64,000 nt of DNA from an uncultured Collinsella sp. (GTDB lineage Bacteria > Actinomycetota > Coriobacteriia > Coriobacteriales > Coriobacteriaceae): contig UQHV01000003.1 in the NCBI GenBank assembly GCA_900540895.1, positions 62,001 to 126,000 on the forward strand, written 5' to 3'. The notes under the pieces were generated by a model that did not search any database, was not told where the DNA came from, and was given only the letters and a program-made list of their open reading frames with translations. Both the position numbers and the translations under genes were made by a program. This document shows, piece by piece, positions 43,078-53,949 of the stretch (within the stretch, counting starts at the first letter, position 1; each line of letters opens with the position of its first letter).

Positions 43078-44487
43078 ATGGCCGGTAACATGCAGGACAA
43101 CTTCGACGAGAACGGCAACCCCATCCGCTGCTCCTTTTGCGGAAAAGAGCAGGGGCAGGTTCGCCGCCTTGTAAAGGGTCCGACCAACATCTTTATCTGC
43201 GACGAGTGCGTCGCCGCCTGCTCCGAGATCTTGGAGGAGTCGCTGGCTTCGGACTTTATGGACGCTGCCCGCAACGGCAAGCTGCCGGGCTTTCTCAACG
43301 ATCACGGGCAGGCTGCATCTCAGCCCGCCGTGGACCCCGAGGCCGAGGGCTTTGAGCTCGAGGACGACGCCCGTCAGGTCATTACGCATGTGCCGACGCC
43401 GCACGAGATTTATGACGAGCTTTCGGCCTATGTCATGGGCCAGGAGGACGCCAAGCGCGCCATGTCGGTTGCCGTGTACAACCATTACCGTCGCGTGCTC
43501 GAGGGCGGTGCTGCGCTTTCGGCCTTTGACGACGGCTTGGATTCGCAGCTCGACGATGATATGGACGAGGTAGAGCTCGCCAAGTCCAACATTTTGCTGC
43601 TCGGTCCCACCGGTACCGGTAAGACGCTGCTCGCCCAGACGCTCGCGCGCATCCTCGAGGTGCCGTTTGCCATTGCCGATGCTACCGCGCTCACCGAGGC
43701 CGGTTACGTGGGCGAGGACGTGGAGAACATCCTGCTCAAGCTCATCAATGCCGCCGATGGCGATATTGAGCGCGCGCAGGTTGGCATTATCTACGTGGAC
43801 GAGATTGACAAGATCGCTCGCAAGGCCGAGAACCTCTCCATCACCCGCGATGTTTCGGGCGAGGGCGTTCAGCAGGCGCTGCTTAAGATTCTTGAGGGCA
43901 CGGTGGCAAGCGTTCCGCCCACCGGCGGCCGCAAGCATCCCCAGCAGGAGCTGCTGCAGATCGACACGACCAACATCCTGTTTATCTGCGGCGGTGCCTT
44001 TGTTGGTCTGGACAAGATCATCGCCGACCGCGTGGGCAACAAGGGCGTGGGCTTTAACTCCGAGATTGCCGGCCCCACCTCGGTCGATGAGAACGACCTG
44101 CTGCGCCAGGTGCTCCCGCAGGACCTCAACGCCTTTGGTATGATCCCCGAGTTTGTGGGACGTACGCCTGTCGTCACCCAGACGCAGGCGCTCGACGAGG
44201 ACGACCTGGTGTCGATCCTGACTGAGCCCAAGAACGCCGTGGTGCGTCAGTACCGCAAGATGTTCCAGCTCGAGGACGTTGAGCTTGAGTTTGAGGACGC
44301 CGCCCTGCACGAGATCGCCTGCATGGCGCTTGCCCGCAAGACCGGCGCCCGCGGCCTGCGCTCCATCTGCGAGGACGTGCTGCAGCAGACGATGTTCGAC
44401 CTCCCCAGCGAGGAGGGCGTCGCCAAGGTCATCGTGACCGAAGCCTCCGTAAAGGGCGAAGAGCAGCCCCAGCGTATCTACGGCTAA
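43078..44487 (+). CDS. clpX: ATP-dependent Clp protease ATPase subunit ClpX
   Basis: A 469-residue unfoldase with an N-terminal zinc finger (CSFCGKEQGQ, then CDECV), Walker A GPTGTGKT, Walker B IIYVDEIDKIA, sensor region and the ClpP-contact IGF-like loop segment. The acidic linker between the zinc domain and the ATPase core is longer than in E. coli (424 residues), which accounts for most of the extra length. It forms an operon with clpP and ends at a terminator. Confidence 0.94.
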   Translation: MAGNMQDNFDENGNPIRCSFCGKEQGQVRRLVKGPTNIFICDECVAACSEILEESLASDFMDAARNGKLPGFLNDHGQAASQPAVDPEAEGFELEDDARQVITHVPTPHEIYDELSAYVMGQEDAKRAMSVAVYNHYRRVLEGGAALSAFDDGLDSQLDDDMDEVELAKSNILLLGPTGTGKTLLAQTLARILEVPFAIADATALTEAGYVGEDVENILLKLINAADGDIERAQVGIIYVDEIDKIARKAENLSITRDVSGEGVQQALLKILEGTVASVPPTGGRKHPQQELLQIDTTNILFICGGAFVGLDKIIADRVGNKGVGFNSEIAGPTSVDENDLLRQVLPQDLNAFGMIPEFVGRTPVVTQTQALDEDDLVSILTEPKNAVVRQYRKMFQLEDVELEFEDAALHEIACMALARKTGARGLRSICEDVLQQTMFDLPSEEGVAKVIVTEASVKGEEQPQRIYG

Positions 44488-44509
44488 ACCAGCCTAAAAC
44501 GTGTTTGCA

Positions 44510-44543
44510 AATAGCCTCTGACCATTCGCGGTCGGAGGCTATT
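44510..44543 (+). terminator. Terminator of clpPX
   Basis: AATAGCCTC-T-GACC pairs with GGTC-G-GAGGCTATT around ATTCGC and runs into TTTAT. Confidence 0.8.
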
Positions 44544-44638
44544 TTATATATGCGCAATAACCCCAACTACCTGTGTTATTCTGTGTGTTTGTTTAAGCCT
44601 CAGCGAAGTCATATCAGACTGAAGTAATCGATACCTAA

Positions 44639-44678
44639 GGGGAGGAATGTAGGCCCTAGCGGGCCTGCATTCCTCCCC
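44639..44678 (+). promoter_or_regulatory. Very stable 18-bp hairpin in the valS leader
   Basis: GGGGAGGAATG pairs with CATTCCTCCCC, one T-G pair follows, then AGGCCC/GGGCCT closes on the tetraloop TAGC. The stem ends 20 bases before the valS ATG, upstream of the ribosome site AGGGAGAG. No T-run follows, so it is not a standard terminator, and T-box landmarks are missing. Confidence 0.6.
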
Positions 44679-44698
44679 GGCGGGACAGGGAGAGATAT

Positions 44699-47395
<2,697 letters not shown>

Positions 47396-47414
47396 ATCTT
47401 ACTGAGGGACGCAT

Positions 47415-47515
47415 CCCGACGCTTTGCTCGCTACTGCGAACAGTCCTGCGCAAGACGGACAGCACATTAAGTGCTGTCCTTTGCGTGCGGAACTTGTATC
47501 GAGCAAAGCGTCGGG
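47415..47515. repeat. 101-bp interrupted palindrome after valS
   Basis: The outer arms CCCGACGCTTTGCTCG (47415-47430) and CGAGCAAAGCGTCGGG (47500-47515) are perfect 16-mers. The inner hairpin GGACAGCAC-ATTAA-GTGCTGTCC (47457-47479) is followed by TTTG. It resembles in size and plan the elements at 2887 and 4183 but not in sequence. It may end valS transcription. The gap to folC (47516-47674) shows no other structure. Confidence 0.7.
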
Positions 47516-47674
47516 CCGCTCCTAGTGCGGTTACGTAGTTGTTTGCATCCTGCGTGTTAGGGCCACTGGGTTGTGGCCTTGATTCTGCTGTAAAGCGTTG
47601 TTTGGCTGATATTTTGAATGGGAGGGGCTCGTTGTTGCTTACGGGCCTCTTTTTATGTTGAGGGGACTTTGGTT

Positions 47675-49018
47675 ATGGCGAAGCGTTCTGGGTTGTATTC
47701 GGTGCCGTTTGAGGTTCCGGAGCTTTCTTTTGATGAGGCTGTTGCACTTGCGGCCGATACGGGCAAGATTGCGCGCTATTCCACGCCGCTGCTCGAGACT
47801 GTCGTCGAGATGCTCGATGAGCTTGGTCGTCCTGACGAGTTCTATGATTGCGTCCAGATAGCCGGTACCAATGGAAAGACCTCGACGACGCGATTCTCGG
47901 CTGCTATTCTTCGTGGTGAGGGCCTTAAGACGGCGCTCTTTACGTCTCCTCATCTGGTGCGTTATCCCGAGCGTATGGAGATTGATGGAAAGGTCGTCTC
48001 AGACGAGGTCTTTGCCCATGGTGTCTCTGCGGCGTATGAGGCAGGTCGTCGTCTCAACGCACGTCGTGAGGCGGCGGGCGAGGAGCTTCGTTCTATTACG
48101 CCCTTCGATCTTTTGTCCGTGGCCGGTTTGGCTATGTTTGCCGAGGCTTGCGTGGACGTGGCCGTGCTTGAGGTTGGCATGGGCGGACGCTGGGATGCTA
48201 CGAGTGCGACCGATCCCGTGGCCGTCGCCATTACGGGCATTGGACTCGACCATACGAAGGTCCTTGGCGATACGCTCGAGGCCATTGCGGGGGAGAAGGC
48301 TGCGGTTATCAAACCCGGGCGTTTGGTTGTTTTGGGCGAGGGTACGCATGAGGCGAGCGTGCAGCGCGTGATGGATGCCCGTTGCCGCGAATGCGGTGTG
48401 GTGCCGCTCGTGGTGAACCATGTCACGACTAAGGTGCCGGCGCATGTGGGCGACACGGTTGAGTTCAGCTGCACCACGCCGCGCGCGATCTATACGTCGA
48501 GGATGGTTAAACCGGCGTATCAGCCGCAGAATGCCGCGTGCGCGATTATGCTGTGCGAGGGGTATCTGGGCCGCGAGCTCGACCACGATGCGCTCGACGC
48601 TTCGCTTATGGGCTGCCCCACGCCGGGTCGCTTTGATGTGTTGGGAACCGATCCACTCAAGCTGATCGACGCCTGCCATAACCCCCAGAGCTGCGAGAAC
48701 TTTGTGAGCGCACTGGACGAGATCGATCCGTGCGTAGAGAATCGCCCCACGCTGCTGTGCGCCGCGCTGGCCGACAAGGACGTTGCGGGCATCGTCGACG
48801 TGCTTGTTCCGGCGTTCCCCCGTGTGGTCGTGACGCAAACCGATTCCGATCGCGCCCTGCCGGCAGAGGAGCTCGCTGCCCTGGTGGACGTTAACAAGCT
48901 GGCCGGTGTATACCCCAGCGTATCCGAGGCTCTCGCCGCCTTCGATGCCGCGGGCGAGCCCTTCGTAGCCGCCGGCACCATCACCCTAGCCGGCGAAGTA
49001 GCGGGGCTGCTACGCTAG
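47675..49018 (+). CDS. folC: Dihydrofolate/folylpolyglutamate synthase FolC
   Basis: This 447-residue Mur-ligase-like enzyme adds glutamate to folates. The ATP loop QIAGTNGKTSTT, the following LFTSPHLVRYPERMEI, the metal-binding LEVGMGGRWDATS, and LDHTKVLGDTLEAIAGEKAAVIK are all FolC hallmarks; the C-terminal domain has DACHNPQS. ATG 47675 lies after GAGGGGAC at 47660-47667. It stands apart from other folate genes. Its downstream side is hit by repeats and insertion sequences. Confidence 0.93.
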   Translation: MAKRSGLYSVPFEVPELSFDEAVALAADTGKIARYSTPLLETVVEMLDELGRPDEFYDCVQIAGTNGKTSTTRFSAAILRGEGLKTALFTSPHLVRYPERMEIDGKVVSDEVFAHGVSAAYEAGRRLNARREAAGEELRSITPFDLLSVAGLAMFAEACVDVAVLEVGMGGRWDATSATDPVAVAITGIGLDHTKVLGDTLEAIAGEKAAVIKPGRLVVLGEGTHEASVQRVMDARCRECGVVPLVVNHVTTKVPAHVGDTVEFSCTTPRAIYTSRMVKPAYQPQNAACAIMLCEGYLGRELDHDALDASLMGCPTPGRFDVLGTDPLKLIDACHNPQSCENFVSALDEIDPCVENRPTLLCAALADKDVAGIVDVLVPAFPRVVVTQTDSDRALPAEELAALVDVNKLAGVYPSVSEALAAFDAAGEPFVAAGTITLAGEVAGLLR

Positions 49019-49050
49019 CCCGCCCTGCTCCGTTAACCCATCCCCTCATC

Positions 49051-49077
49051 AGTTGCGGTGAAATAGTTCCTATTTGG
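49051..49077. repeat. TTGCGGTGAAAT palindrome, copy 4, left arm only
   Basis: AGTTGCGGTGAAATAGTTCC plus TATTTGG equals the first 27 bases of copy 3 apart from what follows. The sequence then switches to insertion sequence DNA at about 49078, within what would be the loop. No right arm is found on the other side of the insertion sequences (52624 onward), so the other half has been deleted or moved. Confidence 0.8.
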
Positions 49078-49514
49078 GGGTGCGGACAGAAAGTTGGACC
49101 GCGGGGCGGTCCGGACTGGAGGTTCGCATGTACAGCAGGGAGAAGGTCGAGCTCTTCCTCCTGGCGACGGAGGACGGCATGGGGCCGACCGCCGCCGCGA
49201 AGTTCGCGGGGGTCTCGGTGGGCGCGGCCAAGAAGTGGGCGACGGGGCACCTCCCGCACAGCTACACCGGGGCGCGCTGTAGAATCGGGGCGAGGAAACC
49301 GCCACGGAAGGAGGCCAGCTTGGGCCCCGACAAGTCGATCTACGCCCCGCCAGCGACCGGCCCGCTCGCCGGGCTCAACGAGGACCAGATAGAGAACCTG
49401 CTGCTCAGGTGTTAGCGTCAATATAATTTTCACCATTTCCACCAACGCATTTTCGCCAATCGCGCCAACGCGGATACGCCGGATTCGCCAACGCGGATGT
49501 GCCGCTTTCGGCGC

Positions 49515-50303
49515 CTAGGCGCCCTCCTCCTTCCCGTCCTCACCGCCGATGGACACGTCCTTCAGGCGGTACGACCGGCCCGTTATCTTGATCATCGCGC
49601 AGTGGTGGCACAGCCTGTCGGCGACCGCCGAGGCCGTGACGTTGCTGCCGAACACGTCGCCCCACCTGCCGACCGGCACGTTGGTCGTGACGATCGTCGA
49701 CCGCTTGAGCGCGTAGCGCCTGTTCACCAGCTGGAACAGCAGGTCGGCGCCCTCCTTCCCGATATCGAGGTAGCCCAGCTCGTCTATTATCAGCAGGCTG
49801 CAGTGCTCGTAGAACCGCATCCTGCGCGCCAGCGCCTCCTTCGCCGAGGCGTGCTTGAGGTCCTCGACCAGCCTCGAGCAGTCGGCGAAGTACACCTGCT
49901 TGCGGGCCATCACCGCCTCGTGGCCTATGGCTATCGACAGGTGGGTCTTGCCGACGCCCGGGCTGCCGACGAGAACGACGTTGTCGCCGCGGTCGACGAA
50001 CTCGAGCGTGGCCAGCTGCTCGACCAGCCCGCGGGGCACGCTCGGCTGGAAACCCCAGTCGAAGTCGGCCAGCGTCTTTATGTAGGGGAAGTTGGCCATC
50101 CTCGTGCGGCGCTCGTCGTCGGCGCGCCGCTTGAGGGCTATCTGGGCGTCGGTGAGCTCGAGCATGGCGTCGACCAGGCTCTTCCTCCCGTCGGCGACGA
50201 GCCTGACGTACTCGGGCACCGACGACGCCATGCCCTCGAGCCCCAGCTCCTCGAGATTGGCCGCCAAGCGGTTGAGCGGGCTGGCCTGCACCGCGGCGCT
50301 CAC
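49515..50303 (-). CDS. istB: IS21-family helper ATPase IstB
   Basis: A 262-residue AAA+ protein (DnaC-like) with Walker A GSPGVGKT, Walker B LLIIDELGYLD and the sensor motif IVTTNVPVGRWGDVFG. It assists the transposase in target selection. It starts at GTG 50303, overlapping the istA stop (GTGA), which implies translational coupling. A longer open frame to 51293 lies antisense to nothing real and out of frame with istA, and was rejected. Confidence 0.9.
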   Translation of the reverse strand: MSAAVQASPLNRLAANLEELGLEGMASSVPEYVRLVADGRKSLVDAMLELTDAQIALKRRADDERRTRMANFPYIKTLADFDWGFQPSVPRGLVEQLATLEFVDRGDNVVLVGSPGVGKTHLSIAIGHEAVMARKQVYFADCSRLVEDLKHASAKEALARRMRFYEHCSLLIIDELGYLDIGKEGADLLFQLVNRRYALKRSTIVTTNVPVGRWGDVFGSNVTASAVADRLCHHCAMIKITGRSYRLKDVSIGGEDGKEEGA

Positions 50304-51556
50304 AGCGAGCCCCCTATCGAGTCGAGCAGCCCGAGGTTGGCGGCGGCCGCCTCGATGTCGCCGGCGGCGTCGCCGAACCAGCGCTTCCCGGCCATGGCCT
50401 CGGCGTAGTGCGCCGGGTCGTAGGCCGGCCCGCCCGCCACGTGCGTCGCCACCAGCTCGCCGCCGACGTAGCAGTCCATCGCGCCGCCGGGCATGCAGAC
50501 GATGCGGGCGGGCCTGCCGATGCAGCGCCTGGGCACCGACATGGGCTCGCCGTGCGCGCTGACCAGCATCGTGGCCGGCACCCTGGCCACGCGCACCACG
50601 TCGCCCATCGCCTCCTCGAGGGCGCGGAGGTTGCCGACGGGCAGCAGCGCGTCCTTCTCCTCCATGAACAGCGCGGAGGGCGGCAGCCCCGTGGTCTCGT
50701 TGGGCTCGGAGTTGCTGGCGTCCTCGATCCGCGCGATGATCTCGTCGATGTCGTCCCAGCCGTCGAAGTCGCCCTGGTAGGCCGCGAGCCGCGACAGGAA
50801 GCGGTTCGACGACTCGACCTTGCCCTTGGTCTGGGGGCTGCGCGGGCGGCACAGCTTCAGCTCGAAGCCGGCGGCCTTGGCGAACTCGTATGCGCGCTGG
50901 ACCTTGAGGCGCCTGCCGCCCTTGACCGTCACCAGGGCGGACATGTTGTCCGTGACCCACTCGCGGGGCACGCCGCCGAGCCTCGCGATCGTGGCGTACA
51001 TGCACCTGACCAGGTCGTCGGTCGTCCTGGTCCCCGACCGGATGAATATGTGCCTGCGGGAATGGCCCAGCGTCGCCGCGAACACGTTGAACTCGAACAG
51101 CTCGCCGTCGCGGTTCGCCATCCTGACCGACTCCTTCCAGTCGAACTGCAGCCGCAGCCCGGGCGGCGTCTCGAAGCGCGGGTGCGGTTCCGGGCCGACG
51201 GAGGCCCCGACGGCGATACCGTTCTTGCGCATGAACTGGGTGAAGGCGTTGTAGCCGGCCAGGTTCTCGCCGGGATACCTGTGCAGCAGCCACTCGTGGA
51301 TGCCCTTCTTGGTGACCCCCGGCAGCTGCGCCTTGGCGGCCACCTCCTCGATGTGCGCGTCGAAGGAGCCCGCCCTGTCGGCGCGCCCGTCGCGGGGCCG
51401 GCCGCCCTCGGCCCTCCAGTACGCCGCCACGGTGTGCCTGTCCTTGCCGTAGCGCTTCGCTATGTCGCTGAAGTTGGGCTTTATGCCCGCTTCCCTGTAC
51501 ATGTCCAACTCTCCGATCAGGTTCTTCTCCGCCACGGCCGCTCCTCCCGAAAGCAT
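50300..51556 (-). CDS. istA: IS21-family transposase IstA
   Basis: A 418-residue transposase with an N-terminal helix-turn-helix (FSDIAKRYGKDRHTVAAYW) and an rve-type DDE core (LQFDWKESVRM, WVTDNMSALV, and SPQTKGKVESSNRFL). The glutamate in KGKVESSNR completes the triad. It is slightly shorter than E. coli IS21 IstA but appears intact. Confidence 0.9.
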   Translation of the reverse strand: MLSGGAAVAEKNLIGELDMYREAGIKPNFSDIAKRYGKDRHTVAAYWRAEGGRPRDGRADRAGSFDAHIEEVAAKAQLPGVTKKGIHEWLLHRYPGENLAGYNAFTQFMRKNGIAVGASVGPEPHPRFETPPGLRLQFDWKESVRMANRDGELFEFNVFAATLGHSRRHIFIRSGTRTTDDLVRCMYATIARLGGVPREWVTDNMSALVTVKGGRRLKVQRAYEFAKAAGFELKLCRPRSPQTKGKVESSNRFLSRLAAYQGDFDGWDDIDEIIARIEDASNSEPNETTGLPPSALFMEEKDALLPVGNLRALEEAMGDVVRVARVPATMLVSAHGEPMSVPRRCIGRPARIVCMPGGAMDCYVGGELVATHVAGGPAYDPAHYAEAMAGKRWFGDAAGDIEAAAANLGLLDSIGGSL

Positions 51557-52620
51557 CGTTCGCTTGTCGGTCGAAGCGTAAGCCCCGGCGTTGGTGGAAA
51601 TGGTGAAAATGCGTTGGCGTGATTGGGGAAATTGCGTTGGCGGAATCGGCTAAAGTGCGATGGCGAAATTGGTTGTTTTTACAGTAGCGCTAACACTCAG
51701 GGCGGTGTTGGCCGACCTAAAAGCGGAAGGGTGGGACCCGGCTTCGATCTCGAACAGGAGCAAGTGCGAGCTCGGCGAGAGATTGAGGCGGGCGACCGCC
51801 CTGCCCCTCCGCTCGATCACAGGTTTCTTGAGGATATCGAAGAGCTCCTATGAGTACTGGAGGCCCCGCGTCGCCGCGCCGCGCGACCGCGACGCCGACA
51901 TACGCGACCGCGTGGTGCGCATCTTCCGCGAGGGCTCGGGGTGCTGGGGGTACCGCACCGTCTGGGCGCGCCTGCGCCGCGAGGGGGTCCGCGCCAGCGA
52001 GAAGCGCGTGGCCCGCGTGATGCGCGAGGAGGGCCTCGAGGTCGTCTACAACAAGAGGCGCGCCCGGGGCTACAGCTCCTACGCCGGCGAGGTCTCCAAG
52101 GCACCGGAGAACCTCGTGAACAGGAGGTTCCGCGCCGACGAGCCCAACCGGCTGTGGCTCACCGACATCACCGAGTTCAGGCTCCCGGGCGGCGAGAAGG
52201 TCTACCTGAGCCCGATCGTCGACTGCTTCGACGGGATGCCCGTCGCCTGGTCGATCGGGCTGCACCCCGACAAGCGCCTCGCGAACTCGAGCCTGCTCAA
52301 GGCCTGCGCGGCGAGGCCGGCGGGCGCGCGCACGACGATCCACTCGGACCGGGGCGGCCACTACCGCTGGCCGGAGTGGATCGGGATCTGCGAGGAGAAC
52401 GGCCTGGTCAGGAGCATGTCCGCGAAGGGCTGCAGCCCGGACAACTCGGCCTGCGAGGGCTTCTTCGGGCGCCTCAAGAACGAGTTCTTCCACTACAGGG
52501 ACTGGGAGGGCGTGACGGCCGGGGAGTTCATGGGAAGGCTCGAGGCCTACCTCGTGTACTATCGTGAGGAGCGGATCAAGAAGTCCCTCGGGTGGCTGAG
52601 CCCGATGGAGTACCGCAGGA

Positions 52621-53948
52621 AGCTTGGTGCGCTGAATCACCTTTGCCGGCAGCGGGAAGCTTTCCATAACGCTCGGTTTGAACGGGCGGACCTTGCCTGC
52701 AAACAGTTCCTCGTCGCCTGCCAGAATGCGCACGCGGGCGGCATCGACCGGCCGGCGTACGCGGAAGTTGAGTTTGGTGAGTGTCACAGCCGTAATGCGC
52801 CCCGGCAGCGCGTAGCCCGCGATACCGGCGGGGGAGACAGCGAGTTGGCAACCCGGGCCCGCTTCGCAGCTTGTGCCCGCAGTGTCCACGTCGGCCCCTG
52901 AGCTGCCACCCAGCGCGTCTGCCGCCGCAGCCGCACCGGCGCGTTCGGACTCGGTCGTCACGTTGTCGGCCAGGTCGTGCACGTGCAGCACGTTGCCGCA
53001 GGCAAAAATGCCCGGCACGCCCGTTTGCAGACTCTGGTCCACCACGGCGCCGCGCGTGCGTGGGTCAAGTTCAACGCCTGCGGCAACCGAAAGCTCGTTC
53101 TCGGGAATCAGGCCCACCGAAAGCAGCAGCGTGTCGCACGGAACAACTCGCTCGGTCCCCGGAATGGGTGCCAGGCGCTCATCGACCCGACTCACCTCGA
53201 CGGCCTCCACGCGGTCGTGCCCGATCACGCGCGTGACCGTGGTAGACAGATGCAGCGGAATGCCAAAGTCGTCCAGACAGTTTTTCACATTGCGGCGCAG
53301 GCCGTTGGCGTAGGGTATGAGTTCGTACACGCCCTCGACCGAAATCCCCTCGAGCGTGCAGCGGCGCGCCATGATGAGCCCGATGTCGCCCGAGCCCAAA
53401 ATGACGGCGCGCGAGCCAGGCTTGAGGTTCTCGATATTGATGTATCGCTGCGCCAGGCCGGCCGTAAACACGCCGGCGGGGCGGCTGCCGGGGATCTTGA
53501 TCTCGCTGCGGGTGCGCTCGCGGCAACCCATGGCAAGGACGACCGCGCGCCCGGTGAGCTGCAGCATGCCGGTGGGGCTCATGAGCGTGACGGTGTGGAG
53601 TGCGGTGTCTTCCGTGGACTCGCCCGAATCAATCCCAAGTACCATGCTGTCCAAGAACAGCGCAATGTCGGTCGCGCGTACCTGGTCGATAAAGCGCTGT
53701 GCGTACTCAGGGCCGGTGAGCTCCTGCTTAAAGTGCGATAGCCCAAAGCCGGGGTGAATGCACTGGCGCAGGATGCCGCCCAAGTGCTGCTCGCGCTCCA
53801 CGATGGCCACGCGCGCGCAGGCCTTGTGCGCGGCAAGCGCGGCAGCCATGCCGGCGGGGCCGCCGCCGATAACGACCACGTCGAAGGCCTGCGTAGGTAT
53901 CGCTTCAACGGCATCGCTATCAATCGTGCTCGATTTGAATTTCGCCAT
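52621..53948 (-). pseudogene. FAD-dependent oxidoreductase (GlpB/NAD(P)-FAD type), 3' end cut by the IS
   Basis: About 443 residues of a pyridine-nucleotide-disulfide-type flavoprotein remain. DVVVIGGGPAGMAAALAAHKA is the FAD site, GCRERTRSEIKIPG follows, then a second Rossmann motif VILGSGDIGLIMARRC and the late FACGNVLHVHDLADNVTTE. The native C-terminus reaches PSVMESFPLPAKVIQRTKL, near the expected end of the family, and then runs into antisense IS3 DNA, giving a hybrid open frame down to 51717. Few native residues are lost, so activity might survive, but the tail is foreign. In related operons a DUF1667 gene follows; none is seen here. It starts 1 base after the stop of the upstream gene. 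Confidence 0.78.
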
Positions 53949-53949
53949 C

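Larger units (their letters stand above)
49410..51695 (-). mobile_element. IS21-family insertion sequence, complete
   Basis: The element runs between TGTTAGCG (49410) and CGCTAACA (ending 51695). It is flanked by a perfect 6-bp target duplication CTCAGG at 49404-49409 and 51696-51701. Inside each end lie repeated GCGTTGGCG-type motifs, including a 22-bp stretch shared inverted between about 49429 and 51603, as is usual for IS21 transposase binding sites. It carries istA and istB on the minus strand. The perfect duplication and intact genes suggest a recent insertion. Confidence 0.9.
49128..52620 (+). pseudogene. IS3-family transposase, interrupted
   Basis: The N-terminal 94 codons (49128-49409; MYSREKVELFLLATEDGMGPTAAAKFAGVS) form the helix-turn-helix OrfA part. 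After removal of the IS21 element and one copy of its target duplication, the frame continues without a shift as LLLR-AVLADLKAEGW and enters an OrfB-type catalytic domain: ITEFRLPGGEKVYLSPIVDC, HSDRGGHY and GFFGRLKNEFF supply the D, D and E residues. Most IS3 elements need a -1 frameshift between OrfA and OrfB; this one seems to be a single fused frame. The C-terminus is cut after SPMEYRRKLG. It is inactive as it stands. Confidence 0.8.
49078..52624 (+). mobile_element. IS3-family element remnant, split by an IS21-family element and truncated at its right end
   Basis: The left end begins near 49078 with GGGTGCGGACAGAAAGTTGG. The element carries an IS3-type DDE transposase frame in two parts (49128-49409 and 51702-52620). 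The 2,286-bp IS21-family element sits between them. The expected inverted left-end sequence is not present at the right side; IS sequence stops around 52620-52626, directly against the reversed end of an FAD oxidoreductase gene. Right-end loss together with loss of the second half of the palindrome points to a deletion anchored in the element. Confidence 0.8.

Noticed and set aside
44580..44698. T-box riboswitch before valS
   Set aside because: The conserved T-box sequence and specifier loop are not present; only one long hairpin is seen.
49515..51293. 592-residue version of IstB
   Set aside because: The part upstream of 50303 overlaps istA in another frame and has no homology; GTG 50303 gives the normal IstB length.
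51717..53948. A single 743-residue FAD oxidoreductase
   Set aside because: Only the first 443 residues belong to the family; the rest is antisense IS3 transposase and arose by the junction at about 52620.
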